Origin: an uncultured Woeseiaceae bacterium | GTDB lineage: Bacteria > Pseudomonadota > Gammaproteobacteria > Steroidobacterales > Woeseiaceae | Direction of reading: 5' to 3' | DNA length: 43,233 nt | Assembly (NCBI GenBank): GCA_905480255.1 | Contig: CAJQPR010000011.1 | Coordinates: 1 to 43,233, forward strand | Shown: positions 33,042 to 41,568 of the stretch, piece by piece | How the letters are laid out: every line of letters starts with the position of its first letter | Position numbering within the stretch: the stretch's first letter is position 1 | Translations under genes and position numbers: made by a program | The notes under the pieces: generated by a model | Told to the model about the DNA's origin: nothing | Seen by the model: the letters and a program-made list of their open reading frames with translations, nothing else | The model's database searches: none

Positions 33042-34382
33042 GTGCGTAAGACAGCGCTTATCGTTGATGATTCGAGATCCGCTCGGGTTGTGCTGAAAAA
33101 AGTCCTGGAGACGCACGATCTCAATGTAGATACTGCCGAGTCTGCCGAGGACGCGCTGGACTACCTGAATGGCAATCGCCCCGACGTGATTTTTATGGAT
33201 CACCTGATGCCGGGCATGGATGGCTTCGAAGCCGTCTCCGCAATCAAGAAGAATCCGGATACCGCCACTATCCCAATCATGATGTATACCTCGCAGGAAG
33301 GCGAAGTCTATGTCGGACAGGCGCGTGCGCTCGGTGCCGTTGGAGTCTTGCCGAAGAATATCGCTCCTGTCGAAGTATCCAAGGTTCTGGAATCTCTGCG
33401 GGTCATTGGCGAAGGGCAGCCGGTCGACGATCCTGTCGGAGCGAAACCGTCGGAAGAGAAGCAGACGGTAGATTTAAGTGGGACTTTCCCTGCGTTGGAG
33501 ACGCTGGATCAGGACATCCGGCTCCTGATACAGGACCTGTTTGATCAGCAACGGGCAGTTCTGCGCCGCGATCTGCTCGACAGTTACGAGGCGATCGCCA
33601 CGCGGGTAGTTGACGAAATACGACCAGCAGAAGACGAAGATATTCCTGAGGCCGGGCCTCCGGACGATAATGGATTGTCGCGGCTTCCCCAGGCCGTCGT
33701 TGCAGCGATTGCTGTTGTCGTGATGGTGTTTGCCTGGTTGTATTGGCAGCGAGAACAAGGTTGGCAGGAATTGCAGGAACAGCACCGGGCACTGCAACAG
33801 GTTTTCGAAAGCCAGCGGGTTGCTGATGCCGAAGATTCGCTGCAGGTGATGCGTCAGATTGGCGACTATCAGCAGTCACTCGACTCAATATATACCGCAA
33901 CGATCAGCAGTCTCGAGTGGGGTGCGAACCAGGCATCCGAATATTCATTTGGAGAGGCGCCGCTTGGCGATATTCGCCTGAATGTTATCGAGCAACTAAG
34001 TGATCAATTAATTGCGATAAATTTTTCCGGTGTGGTTCGGATAGAAACGCATGTGGCCAATTATTGCCTCACTGTCACCGGCACCGACGGCTTCGATCTG
34101 GCCGTTGACGAATTGCGTGCCACGGATTGCGATAGCATCGGGGTGGCAGCGGGCGAAGCTTACGAAATGGGACTTGAACAGTCCGTCGCGTTCGCAAATT
34201 TTATTCGCTTGGCCGACGAACGAACCGTTGGAAGAATTCGATACGAAATTATTTCTATGGGCAATTCTGACCCGCTGATGCCATACCCTGTTTCGGCGGC
34301 AGGCGTTACGGCAGGTGCCTGGAATAGGATAGCGGCCGCAAACAATCGCGTCGAAATCTCACTACTTCCGGATAATTTCTGA
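33042..34382 (+). CDS. CheY-like receiver domain protein with a membrane span and unknown C-terminal domain
   Basis: A 446-residue protein from a GTG start. Residues 1-120 are a complete receiver: Asp9/Asp10, phosphoacceptor Asp53 (FMDHLMPGMDG), Thr83 and Lys105 (LPKN). A linker of about 95 residues with helical, acidic stretches follows. There is one span at about 216-235 (AVVAAIAVVVMVFAWLYW), a coiled coil (about 238-280), and a C-terminal domain of about 165 residues that I do not recognise. The C-terminal part would be periplasmic, with two Cys (NYCLTV, ATDCDSIG). No kinase is encoded nearby. Confidence 0.82.
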   Translation: MRKTALIVDDSRSARVVLKKVLETHDLNVDTAESAEDALDYLNGNRPDVIFMDHLMPGMDGFEAVSAIKKNPDTATIPIMMYTSQEGEVYVGQARALGAVGVLPKNIAPVEVSKVLESLRVIGEGQPVDDPVGAKPSEEKQTVDLSGTFPALETLDQDIRLLIQDLFDQQRAVLRRDLLDSYEAIATRVVDEIRPAEDEDIPEAGPPDDNGLSRLPQAVVAAIAVVVMVFAWLYWQREQGWQELQEQHRALQQVFESQRVADAEDSLQVMRQIGDYQQSLDSIYTATISSLEWGANQASEYSFGEAPLGDIRLNVIEQLSDQLIAINFSGVVRIETHVANYCLTVTGTDGFDLAVDELRATDCDSIGVAAGEAYEMGLEQSVAFANFIRLADERTVGRIRYEIISMGNSDPLMPYPVSAAGVTAGAWNRIAAANNRVEISLLPDNF

Positions 34383-34387
34383 GGGCG

Positions 34388-34798
34388 TCAGTCCGCTGCG
34401 TCGCTGAAGTCGCGTTTCTCGACAAATTCGTGCGGATCACTTCGTCCGGTCGTTTTCATGACGCCTTGGACGACTGCACCTTCGGCGACTGCAATAGCCT
34501 CACCTGTAACAGTGCCGGTTATCTTTGCTGTATCGCTGATTTCAACCTGGCCCGCAGCGATTATGTCGCCGTCAATGGTGCCAGCGACGATTACCGAGTT
34601 GGCCTTGATAGCGCCCTTCCAGTAACCGCCTTTTGCCAAAGTGACGGAGCCATCAATATCGCATTCGCCATCGACCTGGCCGTTGATCATAAAGTTTCCA
34701 CCGCCGGTAATCAGGCCTTCAATCTTGCAGCCTTCGCTGATCAGTGTGCCCGGGCCAACTGCCGCGTCCCGCAGTCGTCGCTTATTTGAATCGCTCAT
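34388..34798 (-). CDS. Bactofilin (polymer-forming cytoskeletal protein)
   Basis: A 136-residue protein with the bactofilin right-handed beta-helix core (about 18-110): repeated short strands such as IEGLITGGGNFMINGQVDGECDIDGSVTLAKGG and IVAGTIDGDIIAAGQVEISDTAKITGTVTG. The short polar ends are typical. Bactofilins polymerise without nucleotide and help shape the wall, stalks or polar sites. The ribosome site is AGGAG. It is convergent with the receiver protein, 5 bp apart. Confidence 0.93.
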   Translation of the reverse strand: MSDSNKRRLRDAAVGPGTLISEGCKIEGLITGGGNFMINGQVDGECDIDGSVTLAKGGYWKGAIKANSVIVAGTIDGDIIAAGQVEISDTAKITGTVTGEAIAVAEGAVVQGVMKTTGRSDPHEFVEKRDFSDAAD

Positions 34799-34867
34799 TG
34801 GAAGGTAATCTCCTGGTGGATCTTCACTTAATCAAGCACTGCGAATGATACATGTTGGGCAGGGTGA

Positions 34868-35278
34868 TTAATGTGACTTTGTCGACCTGTTACCTTTTTT
34901 CTCACGGTGACCATAGCCGGCCGTTTCGACACTGGTCAGTCGGCCACCCTCGAAACGAATTACGCGCATCAGCTTGTGCGGGCCGAAATTGAAAAGCATT
35001 TCGGTAACCGCCAGTTCCTGGTGAAATCCGCCATATACGCGCCGTGTCGAGTGAAGCCCGGTTCCACCTGCCGGACGTTTGACGATATATGGACGCAAAA
35101 CATTGCCGAGTTGTCTGATTGATTCGGGCTGGCCGCACAGCTCGATGACCTGCGACTCAACCATCCCTTCCTTGATTAGCCGACTGCCGCATCGAAGCGC
35201 CCACGCACTGTCGCTCATGAGCAGCAGGATTACGAGGGCTGCGGAAATACCTGGAAGATTGTTGATCGATGGTGTCAT
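34868..35278 (-). CDS. DUF2845 family exported protein
   Basis: A small protein with a signal peptide: ATG 35278 gives MTPSINNLPGISAALVILLLMSDSAWA, with cleavage after AWA. The mature part LRCGSRLIKEGMVESQVIELCGQPES is the DUF2845 pattern, with two Cys. The rest is a beta-rich fold (VTEMLFNFGPHKLMRVIRFEGGRL). The length is 136 residues; the frame is open to 35359, but only the later start gives a clean signal peptide. The role of the family is unknown. Confidence 0.8.
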   Translation of the reverse strand: MTPSINNLPGISAALVILLLMSDSAWALRCGSRLIKEGMVESQVIELCGQPESIRQLGNVLRPYIVKRPAGGTGLHSTRRVYGGFHQELAVTEMLFNFGPHKLMRVIRFEGGRLTSVETAGYGHREKKGNRSTKSH

Positions 35279-35458
35279 GGCCTTTGGAAGAATATTCGTC
35301 GACTCTGTCACCATTGTAGACCAGGAGTCGGTCTGTTCTGTTTCATTATTAAAAGACAAAGACTTAGACCACTCTTACGACGTCGTTGGCACGTCCGGAT
35401 GGCCTCTGTATAGTCCCCGAATGATTTCCCAGTCTGTACAGAGCCGGAGGCGATTCAT

Positions 35459-37042
35459 TTGAATCGATTGGTCAAACAACGAATCGAGAGGCTTGCTTCT
35501 AAAGGGCCCAAAAACGTTCTCGCGGGTGGCCTTAAGGGTATAGAGAAGGAGTCTCTGCGGGTCCTGCCGGATGGCAAGCTGTCAGATTCGCCGCACCCTG
35601 AGCGACTCGGATCAGCAATGACCAATCAGTTCATTACGACTGATTTTTCGGAGTCCTTGCTGGAATTCGTTACACCAGCCCAGGCGAATACCTGGGAAGC
35701 TCTCCGCGTGCTTTGCGAAATTCATCAATTCACCTACGAGCGAATCGGTGACGAATTGCTTTGGGTGACCAGCATGCCCTGTGTAATGGCGGATGATGCC
35801 AGCATTCCGCTGGCCCGTTATGGCAGCTCCAATGTTGGGAGAATGAAAACGGTTTACCGCAACGGCCTTGGCCTTCGCTACGGTCGCAAGATGCAAACCA
35901 TTGCCGGCGTGCACTTCAACTATTCGCTGCCCGCTCACTTTTGGCCTGCATACCTGGAGCTTGAGAAGTCGTCCCTCGGATTGGATGAGTTCAGATCCGA
36001 TGCCTATATGGGGTTGGTTCGCAATTTCCGCCGATTCGGCTGGCTGGTCCTGTACCTGTTCGGTGCGTCTCCTGCGCTGTGCAAGTCGTTTATGGGTGAT
36101 GCGGAAACCGACATGCAGGAATTCAACGAAAACACGCATTTCGAACCATTTGGCACGTCACTGCGTATGAGTGATCTCGGGTACAGTAATAGTACGCAGG
36201 CGCGACTTCGCATATCTTTGGATTCTCTCGACGAATATGTCAATGACCTCAGTTGCGCAATCTGTACGAAAGAGCCGGAGTACGAAAAGATCGGCATTAA
36301 GGTTGATGGCAAGTATTTGCAGCTGAGTGCTAACCAGTTGCAGATCGAGAACGAGTATTACAGTCCGGTGCGGCCAAAGCGCGTGGCCAAGTCCGGAGAA
36401 AGACCGACCGCGGCGCTTACAAGAGGCGGCGTCGAATATGTGGAAATTCGCTCACTTGATCTGAACGTATTTGACCCGGTTGGCATCAATCAAAACGCAA
36501 TGCGCTTTATGGAAGCATTCCTCGTGTATTGCGTGTTGCACGATAGCCCGCCTCTTGATGAACAGTGTTGGCGAGATATTGCCAACAATCATGGCGCGAC
36601 AGCTCGGTACGGAAGAGATCCCGAATTCAAACTGCTACGTGATGGCAAGGAAGTGTTACTTCAGGACTGGGCGGGCGAGATCATCGACGATGTACGGGAG
36701 ATTGCAGAAATTATTGACCGTGGCGACGACAGCAATACCTACGTGCAGGCAGTTGACGCGCAGTCGGAATTGGTCGGCAACCCGGACGCGACGCCGTCAG
36801 CGCGGGTCCTCGATGAAATGCGCCAGGCCGGCACCGGTTTCTTCCACTTCGCAATGAGCTGCGCAAAGAGCCACAAAGAATATTTTTCAGCATTGGCGGG
36901 ATTGGAAGGCGAGCGACTGAAAGTCTACAGCGACGAAGCGACTAAATCGCTGGAAACGCAGCGCCAAATCGAGCAATCCGATGAAATCGACTTCGATGAA
37001 TACCTTAAACAGTACTATTCAGAACAGGGCTGCTGCGACTAG
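35459..37042 (+). CDS. gshA: Glutamate-cysteine ligase
   Basis: It makes gamma-glutamylcysteine from Glu, Cys and ATP, the first step of glutathione synthesis. The 527-residue protein fits the gammaproteobacterial GshA type (518 in E. coli). Typical sequence: GIEKESLRVLPDGKL, TNQFITTDFSESLLEFVTP, AGVHFNYSLP and YVEIRSLDLNVFDPVGI. Translation starts at TTG with a GGAGG site 9 bp upstream. No gshB is nearby. Confidence 0.96.
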   Translation: MNRLVKQRIERLASKGPKNVLAGGLKGIEKESLRVLPDGKLSDSPHPERLGSAMTNQFITTDFSESLLEFVTPAQANTWEALRVLCEIHQFTYERIGDELLWVTSMPCVMADDASIPLARYGSSNVGRMKTVYRNGLGLRYGRKMQTIAGVHFNYSLPAHFWPAYLELEKSSLGLDEFRSDAYMGLVRNFRRFGWLVLYLFGASPALCKSFMGDAETDMQEFNENTHFEPFGTSLRMSDLGYSNSTQARLRISLDSLDEYVNDLSCAICTKEPEYEKIGIKVDGKYLQLSANQLQIENEYYSPVRPKRVAKSGERPTAALTRGGVEYVEIRSLDLNVFDPVGINQNAMRFMEAFLVYCVLHDSPPLDEQCWRDIANNHGATARYGRDPEFKLLRDGKEVLLQDWAGEIIDDVREIAEIIDRGDDSNTYVQAVDAQSELVGNPDATPSARVLDEMRQAGTGFFHFAMSCAKSHKEYFSALAGLEGERLKVYSDEATKSLETQRQIEQSDEIDFDEYLKQYYSEQGCCD

Positions 37043-37067
37043 CTCCTGACGCAAGCCCGGACAGGTT

Positions 37068-37979
37068 TCACGTCCGAGTCATGAAAGGCAATGGTTCACC
37101 GTTTTCGTAGGCAAAGTCGCGATGCAGCGTCTGCAATTTCTGCGTCAGGGGCCCGGATTTTCCGCTTCCGATGGTTCTTCCGTCTGCCTCGAGTATCGGC
37201 GTCAGTTCCCCCATTGTGCCGGTGGTAAACGCTTCGTCGGCCGAATAGAGTTCGGACAGTGAAATATTTTTTTCCCTGGCCGGCAGGCCTTCCCGTTTTG
37301 CAATGTCCAGAATCATCTGGCGTGTGAGGCCGGGGAGACAGGCATCCGCAAACGGTGTGAGCAACTCGCCGTGTCGCACCATGAAAATATTCGTATCGTT
37401 TGTTTCCGAAATAAAACCGTTGATATCGAGCATGACTGCGCTGTCCACGCCGGCGACGTTCGCATCGATTGCCGCCAGGATATTGTTCAGCAGATTGTTG
37501 TGGTGAATTTTCGAATCCAGGCATTGTGGCGTATTTCGTCGGGTCGATGAGGTGACCACGCGTATTCCCACGTCAGAATAGACGGGTGGCTTCCACTCTG
37601 CGAGTACGATCAATGAGCAACCTGACTGATTCAGTTTCGGGTTCATGCCAGAGGTTATTTTTTCGCCTCGTGTCAGCGTCAACCTGATGTGGGAATCATC
37701 AGTCATGTCGTTGGCTTCGAGAGTCGCAAAAATTGCCGCGCGAATTTCATCAGAAGATGGCACTGCTGCAAAAGCGAGTGCTGCAGCTGAGTTCTGCAAT
37801 CGTTCAAGGTGGTCACCCAGGGCCGCAATACGACCCCTGTAAACGCGCAAACCTTCCCAGACGGCGTCGCCCCCCTGTACTGCGCTGTCGAAAACAGAAA
37901 CTGAGGCTTCATGTCGTGGCACAAGCCTGCCGCGCACATGAACCAGGATGTCGGAATTTCTCGAATCCGGAGTCTGCAA
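37068..37979 (-). CDS. Class IV PLP aminotransferase (branched-chain or D-amino acid type)
   Basis: A 303-residue fold-type IV aminotransferase. The PLP lysine is K157 in LDSKIHHNNLLNN and the PLP-N1 glutamate is E192 in NGFISETNDTNIF. FDSAVQGGDAVWEGLRVYRGR near the N-terminus is typical of IlvE-like enzymes. The substrate cannot be fixed; a branched-chain or related amino acid is most likely. It starts at TTG with AGGAG 6 bp upstream, 12 bp after the sulfotransferase-like gene, so the two are one unit. Confidence 0.9.
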   Translation of the reverse strand: MQTPDSRNSDILVHVRGRLVPRHEASVSVFDSAVQGGDAVWEGLRVYRGRIAALGDHLERLQNSAAALAFAAVPSSDEIRAAIFATLEANDMTDDSHIRLTLTRGEKITSGMNPKLNQSGCSLIVLAEWKPPVYSDVGIRVVTSSTRRNTPQCLDSKIHHNNLLNNILAAIDANVAGVDSAVMLDINGFISETNDTNIFMVRHGELLTPFADACLPGLTRQMILDIAKREGLPAREKNISLSELYSADEAFTTGTMGELTPILEADGRTIGSGKSGPLTQKLQTLHRDFAYENGEPLPFMTRT

Positions 37980-37991
37980 AATAATCTCCTT

Positions 37992-38720
37992 CTAGTGGGC
38001 TTCGTATGCGCGAAAAGCGCGCTCATTGAGCTTCTCGTACCAGGGCGCGCACTCTGCAAGTAAGGGGGCAAGATGGTCGGGAAAACCGCTCTTGTGGGAA
38101 TAAGGTGAGAAGCCGGTGCTTTGGTGAACTGCGTGGTACCAAAAAGGAGCCCACACGCCATCTTCTTCTCGCGGGCCTGCTCGCCAGTTCAGCATGTTGT
38201 CCGTGTAGTCGATATCAATGTGATCGCAGAGTTGCCGCAGTACGCCCGGCGCATCAAGAAGAAGCTCCCTGGAATCTACAACTGCGGGCTTCTGACCTTT
38301 GGACTCAAGCTCTTCAAACAGCTCCCATTGCATCTTTAACCCGGTATCACTGAGCTCGGCATGCGGAAGCTGAATGGTCAATGATGGCAACATTTGCTCA
38401 GGGTCGCGCACAAGGAATATGTTTGTTGTGTTTTGCATGAAGCCGGAGTCGATATCGACAAGATGATGGGCCATCTGCTTCATGAATAGAATGTCGCAGT
38501 CACCGGGCGGCGACGTGAGCAATTCCCTCATGACGCTGTCTCCGTCGCAATTCATCGCGGCCATAACTTTTTCACGGCCCGGATGATCTGCTTCTGTTAC
38601 GCGCAAAAAATGACCGTAAAGTGGTTCGTCGATAACCCGGGTATCGGCACGTTCCGCGAAGCTGTACATCAGCGCCGTCGAGACATTTCGAGGACCGGAC
38701 CAGAGACAGACGGCTTTCAT
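37992..38720 (-). CDS. Sulfotransferase-like P-loop protein
   Basis: A 242-residue protein with a sulfotransferase-type phosphosulfate-binding loop (LWSGPRNVSTALMYSFAERADTRVIDEPLYGHFL) and a second motif NIFLVRDPEQMLPSL, like the 3'-PAPS-binding region. It may transfer a sulfuryl group or bind another nucleotide; the acceptor is unknown. Similar proteins are often annotated next to, or fused with, class IV aminotransferases, as here, which suggests linked amino-acid-derived substrates. Confidence 0.82.
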   Translation of the reverse strand: MKAVCLWSGPRNVSTALMYSFAERADTRVIDEPLYGHFLRVTEADHPGREKVMAAMNCDGDSVMRELLTSPPGDCDILFMKQMAHHLVDIDSGFMQNTTNIFLVRDPEQMLPSLTIQLPHAELSDTGLKMQWELFEELESKGQKPAVVDSRELLLDAPGVLRQLCDHIDIDYTDNMLNWRAGPREEDGVWAPFWYHAVHQSTGFSPYSHKSGFPDHLAPLLAECAPWYEKLNERAFRAYEAH

Positions 38721-38983
38721 GATTTTTGGGATCTTCTTGTTGTGTTTTTCGCGAATTCGGAGCGATTAGGGCGGCCCCGTGACGCGTATCGGATTGTACT
38801 CAAAAGTGGCATTGTTAGTCAGTCAGGCAGCCGTTCGGCCGCTGTGGCCGTGAACGAAATCCCGCATCGACGTGCGGATTGTGCGCCAGGTCACAATTCA
38901 TCGCCCAAATGATGAGTCGGAATGGCAATTTAACTAAACTAGGCCACAGTTACCGCTGTTTTGGCGGCGGCGTGGCTAACTGG

Positions 38984-39565
38984 ATGAAGCGCTTGATCAA
39001 GACATTCGTTATTGGAGTTATTCTGGGACTGCTCGGTACTGGAGCACTGGCTTGGTATGTACCTGCCGTTGATATCCATCGGGAGCGTTCCCTTGTTTCG
39101 GTTCAGACCAACGGTGGCAATATTGAGGTGTTCCACATCAACCTGCCGCGGGACCGGATTATGGTCGGCTTGCCGAATGTTGATAACAGTATTCCGGCGG
39201 GACTCGAGTGGCCAGGGGAAGAGTTTCTCGGTGATATGCAGGCTGAGCTTTTTAAGGTCCGGAACAGCGACGATACCGTCATCGGTGTTGCCAGCAGACT
39301 GGCCAGTGCAACCGGCGAGTCGGGCCCGTTCATTGAATGGGTCGTCCACCTGCCGGCTCGGGGCACGATTTACGTGAAAATGGAAATTACGCCCTCAGCA
39401 GACGGGTTTCGAAACGGCGAGATGCTGGCGGGTAGCAGGGATTTCTCTGTCCTATCAGGATCGGTTCGCGAACAATTCATAGCCGATGTTGGTGAAGATG
39501 CCGATGCGCAGGGTCGAATTCGACTTGAGGCCGCACTTGTGGGCCAGCTGGGAGACGAGGAATGA
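38984..39565 (+). CDS. Membrane-anchored protein of unknown function
   Basis: A 193-residue protein with an N-terminal anchor (MKRLIKTFVIGVILGLLGTGALAWYVPAVD) and a beta-rich outer domain. It contains WVVHLPARGTIYVKME, which resembles WHIYLPGQGTLLID in the next gene's product, so the two may be related. The ATG at 38984 lacks a good ribosome site; GTG 38972 is in frame. Its stop overlaps the next start by 4 bp. No family recognised. Confidence 0.68.
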   Translation: MKRLIKTFVIGVILGLLGTGALAWYVPAVDIHRERSLVSVQTNGGNIEVFHINLPRDRIMVGLPNVDNSIPAGLEWPGEEFLGDMQAELFKVRNSDDTVIGVASRLASATGESGPFIEWVVHLPARGTIYVKMEITPSADGFRNGEMLAGSRDFSVLSGSVREQFIADVGEDADAQGRIRLEAALVGQLGDEE

Positions 39566-40254
39566 AATACGCGATTTCGTTGGTTCTCGGACTCCTCGTT
39601 GGTGCCGTGGTATTCGTGCTCGGACTCTACTTAAACCCATTTTCCGGTCAGGCAACGGTTTCGCCGCTTGCCGTCACAAGCGAACGCGTTATCGATCTGT
39701 CGTTTTCGGCTGTGCCGGGTGACGGCATTCTTTATACAGATCACGGGGAAACCGTCGTAACGCCGCATCCGGAGAGAATTGCTGAACTCTGGGAGCCGGC
39801 TGTTCATGAAACAAGTGTTTACGTGACGAAAGTGGAAAGCAGCCGCGGTGATTTCGCAGGAATTGGTATCAAGTTCTCTTCCGAATCCGAGCAAACGGCA
39901 ATCGTAAAGGGTGACGCCATCGCGAACAGCGCCTGGCACATCTATCTGCCAGGCCAGGGGACTCTGTTGATTGATCAAACCGAAAACTTCTGGTCGTACA
40001 TACGCGGGGTCGTAATTCCGGCTCGTACCAGTGCAGGAGACAACTGGGTAGGATCCTTCCATGCCATCACTACAAACGGACCTGGTTCGCTCGGTACCGC
40101 CCGAGTCACAGGTGGCAGCGGGTTGTTTGATGGAATGACCAGCGAGTCTGTCGAGGCATTGACCGCCCGAGGTTATTCTGCCAATTCAGGCCCTGTGTCC
40201 ATCGATGGCAACCTAACCATCGAATTTACCGAACTGGCTGCCGCCAGCGAGTAG
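39562..40254 (+). CDS. Membrane-anchored protein of unknown function, coupled to the previous gene
   Basis: A 230-residue protein with an N-terminal anchor (MKYAISLVLGLLVGAVVFVLGLYL) followed by a beta-rich soluble domain. It is translationally coupled to the gene before it (ATGA). The region SAWHIYLPGQGTLLIDQTENFW fits the matching part of the neighbour, and GSGLFDGMTSESVEAL lies near the C-terminus. Together they look like a pair of envelope proteins. No family recognised. Confidence 0.7.
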   Translation: MKYAISLVLGLLVGAVVFVLGLYLNPFSGQATVSPLAVTSERVIDLSFSAVPGDGILYTDHGETVVTPHPERIAELWEPAVHETSVYVTKVESSRGDFAGIGIKFSSESEQTAIVKGDAIANSAWHIYLPGQGTLLIDQTENFWSYIRGVVIPARTSAGDNWVGSFHAITTNGPGSLGTARVTGGSGLFDGMTSESVEALTARGYSANSGPVSIDGNLTIEFTELAAASE

Positions 40255-40257
40255 GCC

Positions 40258-41469
40258 CTAAGCCATATCCTTAAGCTGGATTTCCACGTCGGCGAGCAAA
40301 GTAGGGTCAATTCTCGCGTGCGCGGCAATGAGTGCCTTCGATTGCACAAAATCCTTTGGTGCATTTACGGCATCTATAGAGATCAGGTGACCTTCACGAA
40401 GGTATAGGCAGGCGAACGAGCGCTGCTCAGGCTTGCCTCTGATTACCACCTGGTCGTAGCCTTGCGACAGTCCGGCGATCTGTAATTTCAGATCGTACTG
40501 GTCTGACCAGAACCATGGGACTTGCGCGTAGCTCAGATCTTCGCCACAGATGTTCCCGGCAGCCGTCTTCGCCTGTTCGAGCGCGTTGTGCACCGATTCC
40601 AGGCGGAGCTCGGAGCCGAGCAGTTTGTTCGGATGCCAGGTGCAATCGCCAATCGAAAATATGCATGAATCGCTCGTCCGGCAATGATCGTCGACAACGA
40701 CTCCGTTCGCGACGTCGAGACCGCAATCGATAGCTAGCTCGATATTTGGCACGATGCCGATCCCGATTACGACGATGTCGGTTGGCAGAATCTCGCCTGT
40801 GTCCAGTATGACGCCCTCAACACGTTCAGTCCCTGCCAAGCCCTGAACGCCGGTTGAGAGGCGGAGATCAACTCCATTATCGGCGTGAACACCCTGGTAG
40901 AATTCGGATAATTCCGGAGATACGACACGGCTCATAACGCGGCTTTCCATTTCAACCACAGTGACGTTCTGGTCCAGCTGTGCTGCAACCGCGGCAACTT
41001 CGAGGCCGATATAGCCGGCACCGATGATCGCAACTCGTCGTCCTTCTCTCATGTCTCGCCGAATGGCATCAACATCGCTGATGCCGCGCAGGTAATGCAC
41101 GCCGGCAAGCTCAGAGCCTGGGATTTCGAGTTTGCGTGGGCGACTGCCGGTTGCAATTACGAGGTAGTCGTAGTCGAAATGCTCTGCATCAGCGGTAGTG
41201 ACCTGATGACTGTCCCGGTCGATGGAGACAACCCGCGTTCCGAGATGAACTGAAATATTCGGCTCGTCGTAGAAGCTCTCCGGTTTGAAATAGAGCCTTT
41301 CTGCGGGCAGTTCACCGGCGAGGAACTTTTTTGACAATGGTGGCCTCTGGTAGGGATACCAGGGCTCCTCTCCGATCAAGGTGATCTTTCCGTCAAACTT
41401 CTTTTGCCGCAGGGAGGCTACAACCTGTCCTGCACCATGCCCGGCCCCGACGATTACGACATTTTTCAT
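40258..41469 (-). CDS. FAD-dependent NAD(P)H:ferredoxin/rubredoxin reductase-type oxidoreductase
   Basis: A 403-residue two-dinucleotide-domain flavoprotein. The FAD loop is VIVGAGHGAGQVVASL (4-19); then YPYQRPPLSKKFL, ATGSRPRKL, the NAD(P)H loop IIGAGYIGLEVAAVAAQL (about 149-166), and the second FAD motif FSIGDCTWHP. The C-terminal reductase domain is typical of BphA4/PdR-type reductases that feed a ferredoxin for an oxygenase or P450. No partner is seen in the window. It converges with the gene at 39562 (3 bp gap). Confidence 0.9.
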   Translation of the reverse strand: MKNVVIVGAGHGAGQVVASLRQKKFDGKITLIGEEPWYPYQRPPLSKKFLAGELPAERLYFKPESFYDEPNISVHLGTRVVSIDRDSHQVTTADAEHFDYDYLVIATGSRPRKLEIPGSELAGVHYLRGISDVDAIRRDMREGRRVAIIGAGYIGLEVAAVAAQLDQNVTVVEMESRVMSRVVSPELSEFYQGVHADNGVDLRLSTGVQGLAGTERVEGVILDTGEILPTDIVVIGIGIVPNIELAIDCGLDVANGVVVDDHCRTSDSCIFSIGDCTWHPNKLLGSELRLESVHNALEQAKTAAGNICGEDLSYAQVPWFWSDQYDLKLQIAGLSQGYDQVVIRGKPEQRSFACLYLREGHLISIDAVNAPKDFVQSKALIAAHARIDPTLLADVEIQLKDMA

Positions 41470-41568
41470 GCGGAGAATTCTACGTGCTGCGACAATGCGT
41501 TAACAGCGCGCTTAATATTTTTGCCATGGTTCGCTATTCTTCATGCCCCGCAGCCTCCGTTGAACGTT

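Noticed and set aside
37053-37075. Hairpin after gshA (CGGAC ... GTCCG) as a terminator
   Set aside because: Only a 5-bp stem with no T-run; not convincing.
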